Source: Chloroflexota bacterium (lineage in GTDB: Bacteria; Chloroflexota; Dehalococcoidia; Tepidiformales; Tepidiformaceae). Taken from it: 64,000 nt of DNA. The stretch spans positions 248,001 to 312,000 of the forward strand of contig JACRBT010000002.1 in assembly GCA_016234445.1 (NCBI GenBank), given 5' to 3'. The notes under the pieces were generated by a model. That model made no database searches, was not told the origin of the DNA, and was given only the letters and a program-made list of their open reading frames with translations. The translations under genes and the position numbers were made by a program. Of this stretch, positions 8,727 to 17,153 are shown in pieces; positions within the stretch are counted from its first letter, which is position 1, and each line of letters begins with the position of its first letter.

Positions 8727-9547
8727 ACCCGCGCGAAGCCGCGCAAGAAGCAGCCCTGAAGCTGGCCGCGGCCGGCGTCCCCGAAGCGCGCTTCGAAGCC
8801 GAAGTGCTGGTCCGCCACGTCAGCAGCCTCTCCCGCGCGCAGTTCTTCGCCGCCCGCGGCGAGATGGAGCGCCCGGCCGAACTCGACGCCGCGGTCGCCC
8901 GCCGGGCCGCCCGGGAACCCGGCGCCTACATCACCGGCACCCGCGAGTTCTACGGCCTGCCCTTCCACGTCGGGCCGGGCGTGCTCGTCCCCCGCCCGGA
9001 GACGGAACTGCTGGTCGACCTCGGGATCGAGGCGGCACGAAACATCCAGGAGCCGGTCATCGTTGACGTGGGCACCGGGAGCGGCTGCATCGCCGTCGCG
9101 CTGGCAGCCACCCTCGGCAGGCCGGGGGCGACTGTGGTCGCGACTGACCTCAGCGCCGCCGCCCTCGCGATCGCCCGCCGGAACCGCGACATGATCGGGG
9201 CGCCGGTCCACTTCGTCCGGGCGAGCCTCGCCGGCGCCATGGCGCGGGCCGACGTCATCCTCGCGAACCTCCCCTACATCCCCTCCGGGGAGATCGACGC
9301 GCTCGAACCGGAAGTCAGCCGCTGGGAACCGCGGGTCGCACTCGACGGCGGCGCCGACGGCCTTGGGCTCATCCGGCGGCTGATTGCCGATTGCTCCACC
9401 CGGCTGCGGCCTCGCCTGCTTGCGCTGGAGGTCGGCTTCGGGCAGGCGGACGCGGTCGCGGCGCTCGCACGCGAGGCCGGGGCAACCGTGGACCTGGCCA
9501 GGGACCTCGCCGGCATCGACCGGGTAGTGTGCGCGCGGTGGGAGTGA
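8723..9547 (+). CDS. prmC: Release factor glutamine methyltransferase
   Basis: 274 residues: an N-terminal helical RF-binding domain (about 1-75) and a class I methyltransferase domain with the SAM motif 'IVDVGTGSGCIAVALA'. The catalytic motif reads NLPY ('LANLPYIPSGE') instead of the common NPPY, a variant that probably keeps the Asn and Tyr contacts. It methylates the GGQ glutamine of RF1, encoded just upstream with a four-base overlap, and overlaps the next gene the same way. Confidence 0.93.
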   Translation: MNPREAAQEAALKLAAAGVPEARFEAEVLVRHVSSLSRAQFFAARGEMERPAELDAAVARRAAREPGAYITGTREFYGLPFHVGPGVLVPRPETELLVDLGIEAARNIQEPVIVDVGTGSGCIAVALAATLGRPGATVVATDLSAAALAIARRNRDMIGAPVHFVRASLAGAMARADVILANLPYIPSGEIDALEPEVSRWEPRVALDGGADGLGLIRRLIADCSTRLRPRLLALEVGFGQADAVAALAREAGATVDLARDLAGIDRVVCARWE

Positions 9548-10338
9548 AGCTGGTCGCCCTGGACATCGACGGGACCGTCATCCCCGGCCGGGCCCGCGGC
9601 GAAGATGCCCGGCCATCGGCACGGCTCCGGACGGCGATCCGGGCGCTCGACGCTCGAGGGATCGCGGTCGTCCTCGCATCCGGACGGATGTTCCCGGGCA
9701 CGGCCTCGGTGGCGCGCGAACTCGGGCTGGCGACGCCGCTCATCTGCCAGCAGGGCTGCTCGGTCCACGCCCCGGACGGCGCCATGCTCCACGAGTTCCC
9801 GATCGAGCACCGCAAGGCCCTCGAACTCGTCGCCCACGCGAGGGAGATCGACCGCGCCTACGAATGGTTCAACCCGCTGCGGTACATCGTCTCCCGCGAA
9901 AGCGATGCCACCCGCGAGTACGGCCGCGTCTCAGGGATCACCCCCGAGTACCGCGCCGACCCCGAACGCTCGGGCATCCGGCCAACTGGCGTCGGCATCA
10001 TCAGCTCGGCCGAGGAGGCGAACGGGATCCATCGCGCCCTCGTCGCCCACCACGGTGAGTCTCTCCATATCCTCGATTTCCCGACCGTGACCGTGGCGGT
10101 CGCGCCGGAGGCGAACAAGGGCCACGCCCTCTCGCTGATCTGCGCCGACCTCGGGATCGACCGCCACGAGACCGTGGCCGTCGGCGACAGCGTGAACGAC
10201 GCGCCGATGCTCGCCTGGGCCGGGCGCGGCTATGCGATGCCTCACAGCGACCGCTACGCCCTCGACGCCGCCAACGAGGTCCTTCCCCCCGGCGACCCGG
10301 AGCCCATCGCGGCGTTGCTGGAGCTGCTGGCGCGCTGA
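9544..10338 (+). CDS. HAD-superfamily (Cof-type) phosphatase
   Basis: 264 residues. HAD motif I is DIDGT near the N-terminus, motif II is in 'VVLASGRMF', the motif III Lys is in 'APEANKGHAL', and motif IV is 'VAVGDSVNDAPMLAWAG'. The cap is C2B type as in Cof/YidA sugar phosphatases. The GTG at 9544 overlaps the prmC stop (GTGA); a GTG two codons upstream is the alternative. The substrate is unknown. It is the last gene of the prfA-prmC operon. Confidence 0.85.
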   Translation: MKLVALDIDGTVIPGRARGEDARPSARLRTAIRALDARGIAVVLASGRMFPGTASVARELGLATPLICQQGCSVHAPDGAMLHEFPIEHRKALELVAHAREIDRAYEWFNPLRYIVSRESDATREYGRVSGITPEYRADPERSGIRPTGVGIISSAEEANGIHRALVAHHGESLHILDFPTVTVAVAPEANKGHALSLICADLGIDRHETVAVGDSVNDAPMLAWAGRGYAMPHSDRYALDAANEVLPPGDPEPIAALLELLAR

Positions 10339-10405
10339 TCGCGCCATTCGCGAGGCCGAACTGCAGCCAGTGGGTCTTGCACCAGGTGGTAGACTGAGAG
10401 CTGCT

Positions 10406-11032
10406 ATGAAGGTTCGTGGCCATCGGGCTTGGCTCCCGGCGGCGGTCATTGTCGCGGCTGTGTTCGGCCTCCGGGCATCCGCCTACACCCCCAACCTGCT
10501 GACCAACGGCACCTTCGACACGGTCGTGGCCCCCTGGGCCGGCGCTGTCGGGTGGAAGGCGCTTGACGCCTCTGGTTCCCCGGCCTCCGGTTCGGCCCGC
10601 GTGACGAACACCTACGACGTCGACTATGAGGCCTGGGCCTACGGTCAGCAGTGCATCGCCACGATCGTCCCCGGGGCGCGGTACACGATATCCGGGCAGG
10701 TGATGGTGCCCTCCGGGCAACCTCTTCTTCTCGGGGTCGGGATCGACACTCAGGGCTTCTCCGAACCGGGATGCCACGGCAACGGCAGCCTCGGAGGGCT
10801 CGACGCCTTCGCCGATTTGTCGGTCGTCGATGTCTGGCAGAGCCTATCGGTGACGTCCTCCTACAAGCCGGAAGCGCGCTCGATCATGGTCTACCTGGAG
10901 GTTGGCAAGCACCCATCGCCCGGGATCGACACCTCCGCGGACGCCGTCTGGGCGCGTTTCGACAATATTTTCCTCGCGCAGGCGGTGGCCGGAGAGTTCC
11001 GGCTCGTCGTCCCGGGCATCGCGAAGGACTAA
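10406..11032 (+). CDS. Secreted carbohydrate-binding-like protein with C-terminal PGIAKD tail
   Basis: 208 residues. A signal peptide of about 26 residues (MKVRGHRAW then a hydrophobic stretch ending ASA) is followed by one beta-sandwich-like unit that begins 'NLLTNGTFD' and recalls CBM4/9-type galactose-binding folds. It ends in 'FRLVVPGIAKD', almost the same as the tail of the next gene. No catalytic motif is seen. It looks like a paralogue of each repeat in the downstream protein. Cell-surface or secreted location is inferred. Confidence 0.6.
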   Translation: MKVRGHRAWLPAAVIVAAVFGLRASAYTPNLLTNGTFDTVVAPWAGAVGWKALDASGSPASGSARVTNTYDVDYEAWAYGQQCIATIVPGARYTISGQVMVPSGQPLLLGVGIDTQGFSEPGCHGNGSLGGLDAFADLSVVDVWQSLSVTSSYKPEARSIMVYLEVGKHPSPGIDTSADAVWARFDNIFLAQAVAGEFRLVVPGIAKD

Positions 11033-11095
11033 CGCGTTCATCTACCGCGAACTACAGGCGCACAACCGCGCCTTTCAGACCGGAGGAAGACCCTG

Positions 11096-12205
11096 ATGAA
11101 GCGCCCCCTGCTGGCGAGTCTGGTCATTGTCGCCGCGATGTTCGGCCTCGCGCCGCCGGGATCAGGCGCCGCGCCCGCCAACCTTGTCTCCAACGGCAGC
11201 TTCGACTCCACCGTCGCCCCGTGGGCCGGGGCCACATGGGATCCTGCCGACGCGGGCGGGGGCGCCCCGTCTTCGGGGTCGGCCCGGGTGGTGAACGACA
11301 ACAACCTGAGCTACCCGAACGCCGACTATGCGACCCAGTGCCTGAACGGCATCGTCGTGGGTGAGTCCTACCGGCTCTCGGGCGCGGCATTTGTCGCGGC
11401 TGGCCAGGGGCAGAACCCCGGCGGCGGGCTCGGCGCCGACGGATATTCGGGACCCAACTGCACAGGCGGATGGACAGGCACCATCAGCGCGGCAACGGAA
11501 GGCAGCGGTTCGTGGGAGGCGCTCGAAGCTTCGGGCACGTTCCCGGCCGGGACGCAGTCGGCCAAGATCTTGCTCCAGTCGTCCAAGCGGCTGCCGGTGG
11601 TCCCGTCGGCCAGTACCGCGGTCCTGTTCGACAACATCAGCTTCGGCCTGGCAGCGGAGCCGCCGCCGCCTTCCAACTACGTGCCGAACGGCTCCTTCGA
11701 CCACAACGTCGGCGGCTGGACCACGTCCGGGGCACTCGTCGATTGGGACAGCGGCGACGCGACCGGCAACCCTGCGTCCGGCTCCGCCCGCGGCCGTAAC
11801 GCCAATGCCTACACCTACGATAACCACGGCTACATCGAGCGTTGCATCCCGGCCCCGCCTGGGGGCGCCACCTATGACTTCCGGGGCACGATCCGGGTGC
11901 CGCCCGGGCAGTCGGAGTTCATCGGCGCCTACCTCTGGTTATTGATGTATGCCGGTCCCAACTGCTCGGGTGATGAACTGGGGAACCAGTCCACCCAGTG
12001 GGTGTCTGCCAGCACATGGACGGTGGCAGCGACTCCGGTCACCGTGCCGCCGGGCGCCGGGTCGGTGAAGGTCGTCCTCGCGGTCGCGAGAAAAGGGGTG
12101 CCCGCGGGCGCGCCGATTGTCCCGGTCGTCGCCTTCTTCGACGATGTCTCGCTGGCCCCCGCATCCGGCCACCGGCTGGTTGCCCCCGGCCTCGCGAAGG
12201 ACTGA
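11096..12205 (+). CDS. Secreted protein with two CBM4/9-like units and PGLAKD tail
   Basis: 369 residues. A signal peptide (about 1-25) is followed by two related units, the first starting 'NLVSNGSFDSTVAPWAG' and the second 'NYVPNGSFDHNVGGW', joined by a PPPPS linker. Both resemble the single unit of the upstream gene, which suggests duplication. The C-terminus 'HRLVAPGLAKD' matches the tail of the neighbour. GGAGGA precedes the ATG by eight bases. No enzymatic motif is visible; binding of polysaccharide is a guess. Confidence 0.6.
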   Translation: MKRPLLASLVIVAAMFGLAPPGSGAAPANLVSNGSFDSTVAPWAGATWDPADAGGGAPSSGSARVVNDNNLSYPNADYATQCLNGIVVGESYRLSGAAFVAAGQGQNPGGGLGADGYSGPNCTGGWTGTISAATEGSGSWEALEASGTFPAGTQSAKILLQSSKRLPVVPSASTAVLFDNISFGLAAEPPPPSNYVPNGSFDHNVGGWTTSGALVDWDSGDATGNPASGSARGRNANAYTYDNHGYIERCIPAPPGGATYDFRGTIRVPPGQSEFIGAYLWLLMYAGPNCSGDELGNQSTQWVSASTWTVAATPVTVPPGAGSVKVVLAVARKGVPAGAPIVPVVAFFDDVSLAPASGHRLVAPGLAKD

Positions 12206-12212
12206 AGACGCG

Positions 12213-12815
12213 TTAGCTGGGGTCGATCCGATGCCAGGTGCGCATCAGCACCAGGCCGATGGCGAAGACCACGAGCAAGGCCGCCGTGACGGGCACCACC
12301 GTGCCGATCCAGTCGATGCTTGCGCCTTCGTCGGCGTTCGCGGCGGGGACGGCGTATTGGCCGGTGATCGAACGGATCGCCTGGATGAGGTCGGCCTCGC
12401 TGAGATCAGCCCCGTGGGGCAGGTTGATGCCCCGGCCGTCCACAAATACGAATGTGCTGTACGCACTAGGCCATTGTGGAGCCGGAGGAGACCCCAAGAA
12501 CATCACCACGCGGCTGCCCTCCAGCATGTCGAGGCGGTTGCAGTTGTCCAAGTTGGCCCAGGTGAAGGTCAGGTCCGATTTCAACGCTGGTCCTTTGAGG
12601 TAGGCATCGACATGGACCGTGAACTGCTCCCGCCAGGAAGCGCTCGTCACCTCGCCCAGGACGATGACGCCGGCGGTGGGCACCAACTCCACCGGCGAGT
12701 TGATCGGGATCGGGGAGCAGGCGTGAGCCTTTTCCACGAAAACAGCGGCCCCCGGGACGAGAGCCGCTGTCAGCATGAACGCGAGCGCGAGAAGCCTAGG
12801 AGTGTGCCTGCGCAA
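12213..12815 (-). CDS. Predicted exported protein with C-terminal membrane anchor
   Basis: About 200 residues: a signal peptide (RRHTPRLLALAF... ending KAHA), a mature N-terminus beginning 'CSPIP', a beta-rich region 'GVIVLGEVTSASW', and a C-terminal membrane helix ('VVPVTAALLVVFAIGLVLM') before a short basic tail. The N-terminal Cys and strand pattern faintly recall NTR/TIMP-like folds; this is weak. The TTG start at 12815 overlaps the end of guaB3 by 20 bases and has no clear ribosome site; ATG at 12776 is an alternative but would lose half the signal peptide. Confidence 0.55.
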   Translation of the reverse strand: MRRHTPRLLALAFMLTAALVPGAAVFVEKAHACSPIPINSPVELVPTAGVIVLGEVTSASWREQFTVHVDAYLKGPALKSDLTFTWANLDNCNRLDMLEGSRVVMFLGSPPAPQWPSAYSTFVFVDGRGINLPHGADLSEADLIQAIRSITGQYAVPAANADEGASIDWIGTVVPVTAALLVVFAIGLVLMRTWHRIDPS

Positions 12816-13941
12816 ACTGGTAGATCTTCCCTTCGGTCTTGATCGCCGGGGCGACCACCATCTCCGCCTGCTGGAACTCGCGGATGGTGTGCGCGCCGCA
12901 CATCCCCATCGCCGTCCGCAGCGCCCCGACGAGGTTTTCGGTGCCGTCGGTGCGGCTGGTGGGGCCGTAGAGGAGCTTGGTGATGGTGGTGTTGACGCCG
13001 ACCGTCACCCGGGTGCCGCGCGGGAGGTTCGCGTGCGGGGTGGCCATCCCCCAGTGATAGCCGCGGCCCGGGGCTTCGGTGGTGGCGGCGAAGGGGGAGC
13101 CCATCATCACGCCGTCGGCGCCGGCAACGAAACACTTGCAGACGTCGCCGCCAGTGCGGATCCCGCCGTCGGTGATGATCGGGACGTAGCGGCCGGTTTC
13201 GCGGAAGTAGTAGTCGCGAGCGGCGGCGCATTCGATCGTCGCGGTCACCTGGGGCACCCCGATGCCGAGGACTTCGCGGCTGGTGCAGGCGGCGCCCGGG
13301 CCGACGCCCACAAGCACGGCCGCGACCCCGGTCCGCATGATCTCCAGGGTGGCGTTGAAACCGACCGTATTGCCGACGACGACAGGGATGCTGATGTTCT
13401 TGAAGAGCTTGTCGAAACGCAAACCCTCGGCGCTGTTCGACTCGTGGCGGGCGGTGGTGACGGTGCTCTGGACGACGAGGATGTCGGCGCCCGCTTCCTG
13501 GACGATCGGCGCCCAGCGCTTCGTGTACATCGGCGTCAGGGAGACCGCGGCGACAGCGCCGCCAGCCTTGATTTCTTTCACCCTGCGGGCGATGAGGTCG
13601 TCCCGGATCGGCGCCTGGTAGGCCTGCTGGAGGATGGTTGTGGCTTCGTCGCGGCTGGCGGCGGCAACTTCCTGGAGCATCCCGGCGGGGTCGTCGTAGC
13701 GCGTCCAGACGCCTTCGAGGTTGACGACGGCGAGGCCGCCGGCCCGGTGCATCTCGATGGCGAACTGGGGGTCGACCACGGCGTCCATGGCAGAAGCGAG
13801 GAAGGGGATGGCGAAGTGGTGCTGGCCGATGTCGAGGCCGAGCTCGACGAGTTCAGGGTTGATGGTGAACTCACCGGGGACGATGGCGACTTCGTCGAAG
13901 CCGTAGGCGCGGCGGAGTTGCTTGAACTGCGGGACGGTCAC
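12796..13941 (-). CDS. guaB3: GuaB3-family IMP dehydrogenase-like protein
   Basis: 381 residues. The catalytic-loop cysteine lies in 'GVGPGAACTSREVLGIG', the phosphate site in 'IITDGGIRTGGDVCK' and 'GADGVMMGSPFA'. There are no CBS domains, and the length matches the GuaB3 branch rather than full GuaB. True IMP-to-XMP activity is not certain in this branch. The GTG at 13941 is chosen because AAGGAGG lies five bases upstream and family homology begins just after ('RRAYGFDEVAIVP'); an ATG at 14025 would add 28 unrelated residues. Confidence 0.85.
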   Translation of the reverse strand: MTVPQFKQLRRAYGFDEVAIVPGEFTINPELVELGLDIGQHHFAIPFLASAMDAVVDPQFAIEMHRAGGLAVVNLEGVWTRYDDPAGMLQEVAAASRDEATTILQQAYQAPIRDDLIARRVKEIKAGGAVAAVSLTPMYTKRWAPIVQEAGADILVVQSTVTTARHESNSAEGLRFDKLFKNISIPVVVGNTVGFNATLEIMRTGVAAVLVGVGPGAACTSREVLGIGVPQVTATIECAAARDYYFRETGRYVPIITDGGIRTGGDVCKCFVAGADGVMMGSPFAATTEAPGRGYHWGMATPHANLPRGTRVTVGVNTTITKLLYGPTSRTDGTENLVGALRTAMGMCGAHTIREFQQAEMVVAPAIKTEGKIYQFAQAHS

Positions 13942-14054
13942 GGCTGCCTCCTTGGCTTGAAACGGCGCAAGGCCGCTCTCCAGTGTGTCGGAGGCGGCGA
14001 TTGGGGGATGGGCGGGAGCACTCAAATCAGCGTTTTCCGGGTAGGGGGATGAGA

Positions 14055-14072
14055 CAGGTTGCGTGGAACCTG
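14055..14072. repeat. Small inverted repeat in the guaB3-rsmI intergenic region
   Basis: CAGGTT (14055-14060) and AACCTG (14067-14072) form a perfect 6-base inverted repeat with a 6-base spacer. It lies between two divergent genes and could be an operator. No known regulator site is recognised. The rest of 13942-14141 shows nothing clear. Confidence 0.3.
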
Positions 14073-14141
14073 CGATTACTCAAAGTGTAGCCAGCGGCCG
14101 GGAGACGGGTCAACACAGATTCGCTTTACCGCTTCGGTTAT

Positions 14142-14993
14142 GTGCAATTCAGTAGGATGCTCAAGCAAGTGAGCAGTTTTACGCCCGGCCTTTATGTCGT
14201 CGCCACCCCAATCGGCAACCTCGGCGACCTCTCGCCCCGCGCCCGCGACGTCCTTGCCGCCGCCGCCATCATCGCCGCCGAAGACACCCGCACGTCGGCG
14301 AAACTGGTCAAGCTCGCGGGCGGGACCGGGCGGATGGTCAGCCTCACCGAGCACAACGTCCTCGAACGCGCCCCCGGCCTCCTCGCCGCCGCCGCCGAAT
14401 CCGTGGTCGCACTCGTCAGCGACGCTGGCACCCCCGTGGTCGCGGACCCCGGCGCCCGCCTGGTCGAAGCCGCGCACGCCGCGGGGGTCGCGGTCGTCGC
14501 CATCCCGGGTCCGAGCGCGCTCACGGCCGCGGTTTCCGTCTCGGGCTTCCCGGGCAGCGACGTCCACTTCTTGGGCTTCCTCCCCCGGGGGCAGGCCGAG
14601 CGTGGGGCACGGCTGAAGCAAGCCGCCGCCGGCGCCGAGGTGCTGGTCTTCTTCGAAAGCCCGGCCCGGCTGGCGGCAACCCTGGGCGAACTCGAAACCA
14701 TCCTGGGCGACCCTGAGGTTGTCGTCTGCCGCGAACTGACGAAGCTCCACGAAGAGGTCGTCCGCGGCCGCGCATCCGAACTGGCCAGTCGTTTCCACGG
14801 GACCCGCGGCGAGTGCACGGTCGTGGTCCGGGTCGTGCCCGAGGCGCCCGGCGGGGCGGACACGGCCGGCCTCCGCGACTACCTGGCGGCGATGAAGCGC
14901 GCCGGCGCCCAGCGTTCCGGCGCCGCGGCAGAGGCAGCCCGGCGCTTCGCCATCGAGCGCCGCACAGCCTACGAACTCTGGGACGAGGTTTAG
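14142..14993 (+). CDS. rsmI: 16S rRNA (cytidine(1402)-2'-O)-methyltransferase
   Basis: About 283 residues of the tetrapyrrole-methylase fold. Visible are 'LYVVATPIGNLGDLSPRA', 'AAEDTRTSAKLVKLAGG', 'LVSDAGTPVVADPG' and 'VAIPGPSALTAAVSVSG', all typical of RsmI. It 2'-O-methylates C1402 in the 16S decoding centre. The start is uncertain: GTG 14142, ATG 14157 and GTG 14169 are all in frame, and the last lies closest to the conserved core. The stop overlaps that of the convergent aminotransferase gene. Confidence 0.9.
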   Translation: MQFSRMLKQVSSFTPGLYVVATPIGNLGDLSPRARDVLAAAAIIAAEDTRTSAKLVKLAGGTGRMVSLTEHNVLERAPGLLAAAAESVVALVSDAGTPVVADPGARLVEAAHAAGVAVVAIPGPSALTAAVSVSGFPGSDVHFLGFLPRGQAERGARLKQAAAGAEVLVFFESPARLAATLGELETILGDPEVVVCRELTKLHEEVVRGRASELASRFHGTRGECTVVVRVVPEAPGGADTAGLRDYLAAMKRAGAQRSGAAAEAARRFAIERRTAYELWDEV

Positions 14994-16327
14994 AGCGCGC
15001 CTTCGTCGCGAGCTTCTGCGAGCGATTCGCCCCAGGCCGCGACGGTGTCCGCGATGTCGCCGTCGGTATGGACGGAACTGGTCATCCCGCCGTCGCCGAA
15101 GAAGTGGACGCCCCGGTTCAGGAGCGCCAGCTGTACGAGCTGCGATGCCCGGCGTGGTGTGCCCGCTTCCAGCAGGGGCAGAGGCAGGTCGCGAGGGTGG
15201 TAGTCGCCGTGCTCCGGGAGCGCCTGGCCCCCGAGGACGACCCGGAACTCGCTCGCCTGGCCGTAGACGAAGCCGGGGATGCCGAGCCGGCAGAGTTCGC
15301 CGTTCATGCCCGTGCGGAGCTTCGCGGCGAGGTCGCGGGCGCGGTCCTGGTGCGAGCCGTCGGCGATGGTCCGGAGGCAGGCCACGCCCGCCGCGGAGGA
15401 GAGCGGGTTCGCGTTGAAGGTGCCCGGGTGGCCGACCTTCTCAGCGGTCGCGCCCGGCGCCGGGAAGGCCAGCCGCTCCATGACGTCGCGGCGTCCGGCG
15501 ACGGCGCCCCCCGGGAACCCGCCGGCAAGGATCTTCGCCAGCGTGGTCAGGTCGGGGCGAACGCCCTCAAGCTCCTGGACGCCCCCTGGGGCCCAGCGGA
15601 AGCCGGTCACCACCTCGTCCATGATCAGCAGCGCCCCGCGCTCCTCCGTCAACTTTCGGAGCCCGTGGAGGAAGCCGCCGGGGATGGGGAGCGTGCCCGA
15701 CGAGGCGCCGGCGGCCTCGACGATGACCGCGCCGATGTCCGGCCGGCTGTCCATCGCCGCCCGGGCCGCCTCAAGTGTTGGCGGGCAGATGACCACCGTC
15801 TCCATCGTCGCCTCGGGCACGCCCGCCGGGGCCGCGCCCGCGTACTTCGAACTCGCCGCGACGTAGTCGTGCCAGCCGTGGAAGTGGCGCTCGAACTTCA
15901 GCAGCGCCGGGCGGCCGGTGAACGAGCGGGCGAGGCGAAGGGCCATGAGCGTGGCCTCGGTCCCGGAGCTGGTGAACCGCACGACTTCGGCCGAGGGGAC
16001 GAGCCGCACGACCTCTTCCGCCCACTCGATTTCGAGTTCGTGGCTGGCGCCGTAGTGGGTGCCAAGGGCCATCTGGCGGGCCGCCGCTTCCTGGACGGTG
16101 GGGTAGCCGTGCCCGAGGAGCAGGGCGCCATGGCCCATCACGTAGTCGACGTACTCGTTGCCGTCGACGTCAGTCTTCCGCGACCCCGAGGCCGCCCGCG
16201 CGTAGACGGGGAACGGGCGGAGAAAGCGGCTGTCGTGGGTCACGCCGCTGGGGAGGACGGCCCCGGCCCGGTCATAGAGCCGCGCGGACCCGGGGTGACG
16301 GTCGACGTACTGCTGTTCGATGCTCAC
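14990..16327 (-). CDS. Class III aminotransferase, glutamate-1-semialdehyde aminomutase-like
   Basis: 445 residues. The fold-type I PLP enzyme pattern is clear: 'FTSSGTEATLMALRLAR' for phosphate binding, 'FERHFHGWHDYV', 'LLIMDEVVTGFRW' for the PLP Asp, and the Schiff-base Lys in 'TLAKILAGGFPGG'. It is closest to HemL-type aminomutases, but no other haem gene is nearby and such relatives often serve other pathways, so the name hemL is withheld. GTG start. The TAA overlaps the rsmI TAG on the other strand. Confidence 0.8.
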   Translation of the reverse strand: MSIEQQYVDRHPGSARLYDRAGAVLPSGVTHDSRFLRPFPVYARAASGSRKTDVDGNEYVDYVMGHGALLLGHGYPTVQEAAARQMALGTHYGASHELEIEWAEEVVRLVPSAEVVRFTSSGTEATLMALRLARSFTGRPALLKFERHFHGWHDYVAASSKYAGAAPAGVPEATMETVVICPPTLEAARAAMDSRPDIGAVIVEAAGASSGTLPIPGGFLHGLRKLTEERGALLIMDEVVTGFRWAPGGVQELEGVRPDLTTLAKILAGGFPGGAVAGRRDVMERLAFPAPGATAEKVGHPGTFNANPLSSAAGVACLRTIADGSHQDRARDLAAKLRTGMNGELCRLGIPGFVYGQASEFRVVLGGQALPEHGDYHPRDLPLPLLEAGTPRRASQLVQLALLNRGVHFFGDGGMTSSVHTDGDIADTVAAWGESLAEARDEGAL

Positions 16328-16408
16328 GACCGGCGATGATACTCCACCCCGCCGTCACTGCCGACGCTTTCGCCAGCGGGGTCGCGTCGATTAGAGTGAC
16401 AGGACGGC

Positions 16409-17101
16409 ATGAACAGAATCATCGGTCAGAAGCCACCATCCGACCAGGGCGGGAACCGGCATTCGCTCCTCCGGATGGGCAACCTCCAGATGATCCAGGA
16501 ACGCGACCGTTTCGTGGCCCGCCTGCTCGCACGGCAGGGATACGCCACCCTCGAGGAGCTGCGGGCCTTCGAAGCCGGCTGCTCGGGTGGCTACAACCTC
16601 CGCGAGCTGGTCCAGCTGGGGGCCCAGCCGTCCAACCTCGCCGGCATCGACATCGACCCCAACGCGGTCGCTTACTGCCGGGAACACGGGGCCGGTATCC
16701 GCGTCCACGAAGGCACGGCGGCCGCAATCCCGGAATCCGACGAGTCGTTCGACGTCTCCCTGGCGTTCACGCTCTACAGCAGCATCCACGACGAGGAGGT
16801 GGCCCACGCGATCAGCCACGAACTCTTCCGGATCACGCGGCCCGGCGGGCTCATCCTCATCTACGACATGATCCGGCGGAACCCGCGCAACCCGGCGGTC
16901 CACCCCGTGGGCGTCGACGACGTCCGGCGGTGGTTCCCGAAGTGCCCAATCCGGGCGAGGTCGATCACGCTGGCGCCGCCGCTGGCGAGACCGATCGGCG
17001 ACCGGGCGCCGTGGGCCTACGGGCCGCTGTCAGGTATCCCGTGGCTTCGAACGCACGCGATCTACGTCCTCCGGCGGCCCGCGATGGCTCCCGGGGGCTG
17101 A
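16409..17101 (+). CDS. SAM-dependent class I methyltransferase
   Basis: About 230 residues. The SAM-binding motif is 'FEAGCSGGYNLRELV', followed by the acidic 'GIDIDPNAVAYC', motif 'FDVSLAFTLYSSI' and the post-motif 'ITRPGGLILIYDM'. This is the Methyltransf_11 pattern. The substrate is unknown. The first 30 residues are not typical and the start may be an internal ATG. It stands alone between the aminotransferase and the dehydrogenase operon. Confidence 0.75.
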   Translation: MNRIIGQKPPSDQGGNRHSLLRMGNLQMIQERDRFVARLLARQGYATLEELRAFEAGCSGGYNLRELVQLGAQPSNLAGIDIDPNAVAYCREHGAGIRVHEGTAAAIPESDESFDVSLAFTLYSSIHDEEVAHAISHELFRITRPGGLILIYDMIRRNPRNPAVHPVGVDDVRRWFPKCPIRARSITLAPPLARPIGDRAPWAYGPLSGIPWLRTHAIYVLRRPAMAPGG

Positions 17102-17153
17102 GATGCGAACCGGGAAGTCATTACCGCAAGCTATGGTAGTCTAGGAGCCAGCT

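Noticed and set aside
10377-10395. TTGCAC and TAGACT as a promoter for the secreted protein gene
   Set aside because: The two boxes are only 7 bases apart, far too close for a -35/-10 pair.
14990-16327. Calling the aminotransferase gene hemL
   Set aside because: The fold and PLP residues fit, but no haem genes surround it and many HemL-like enzymes have other substrates; left as GSA-aminomutase-like.
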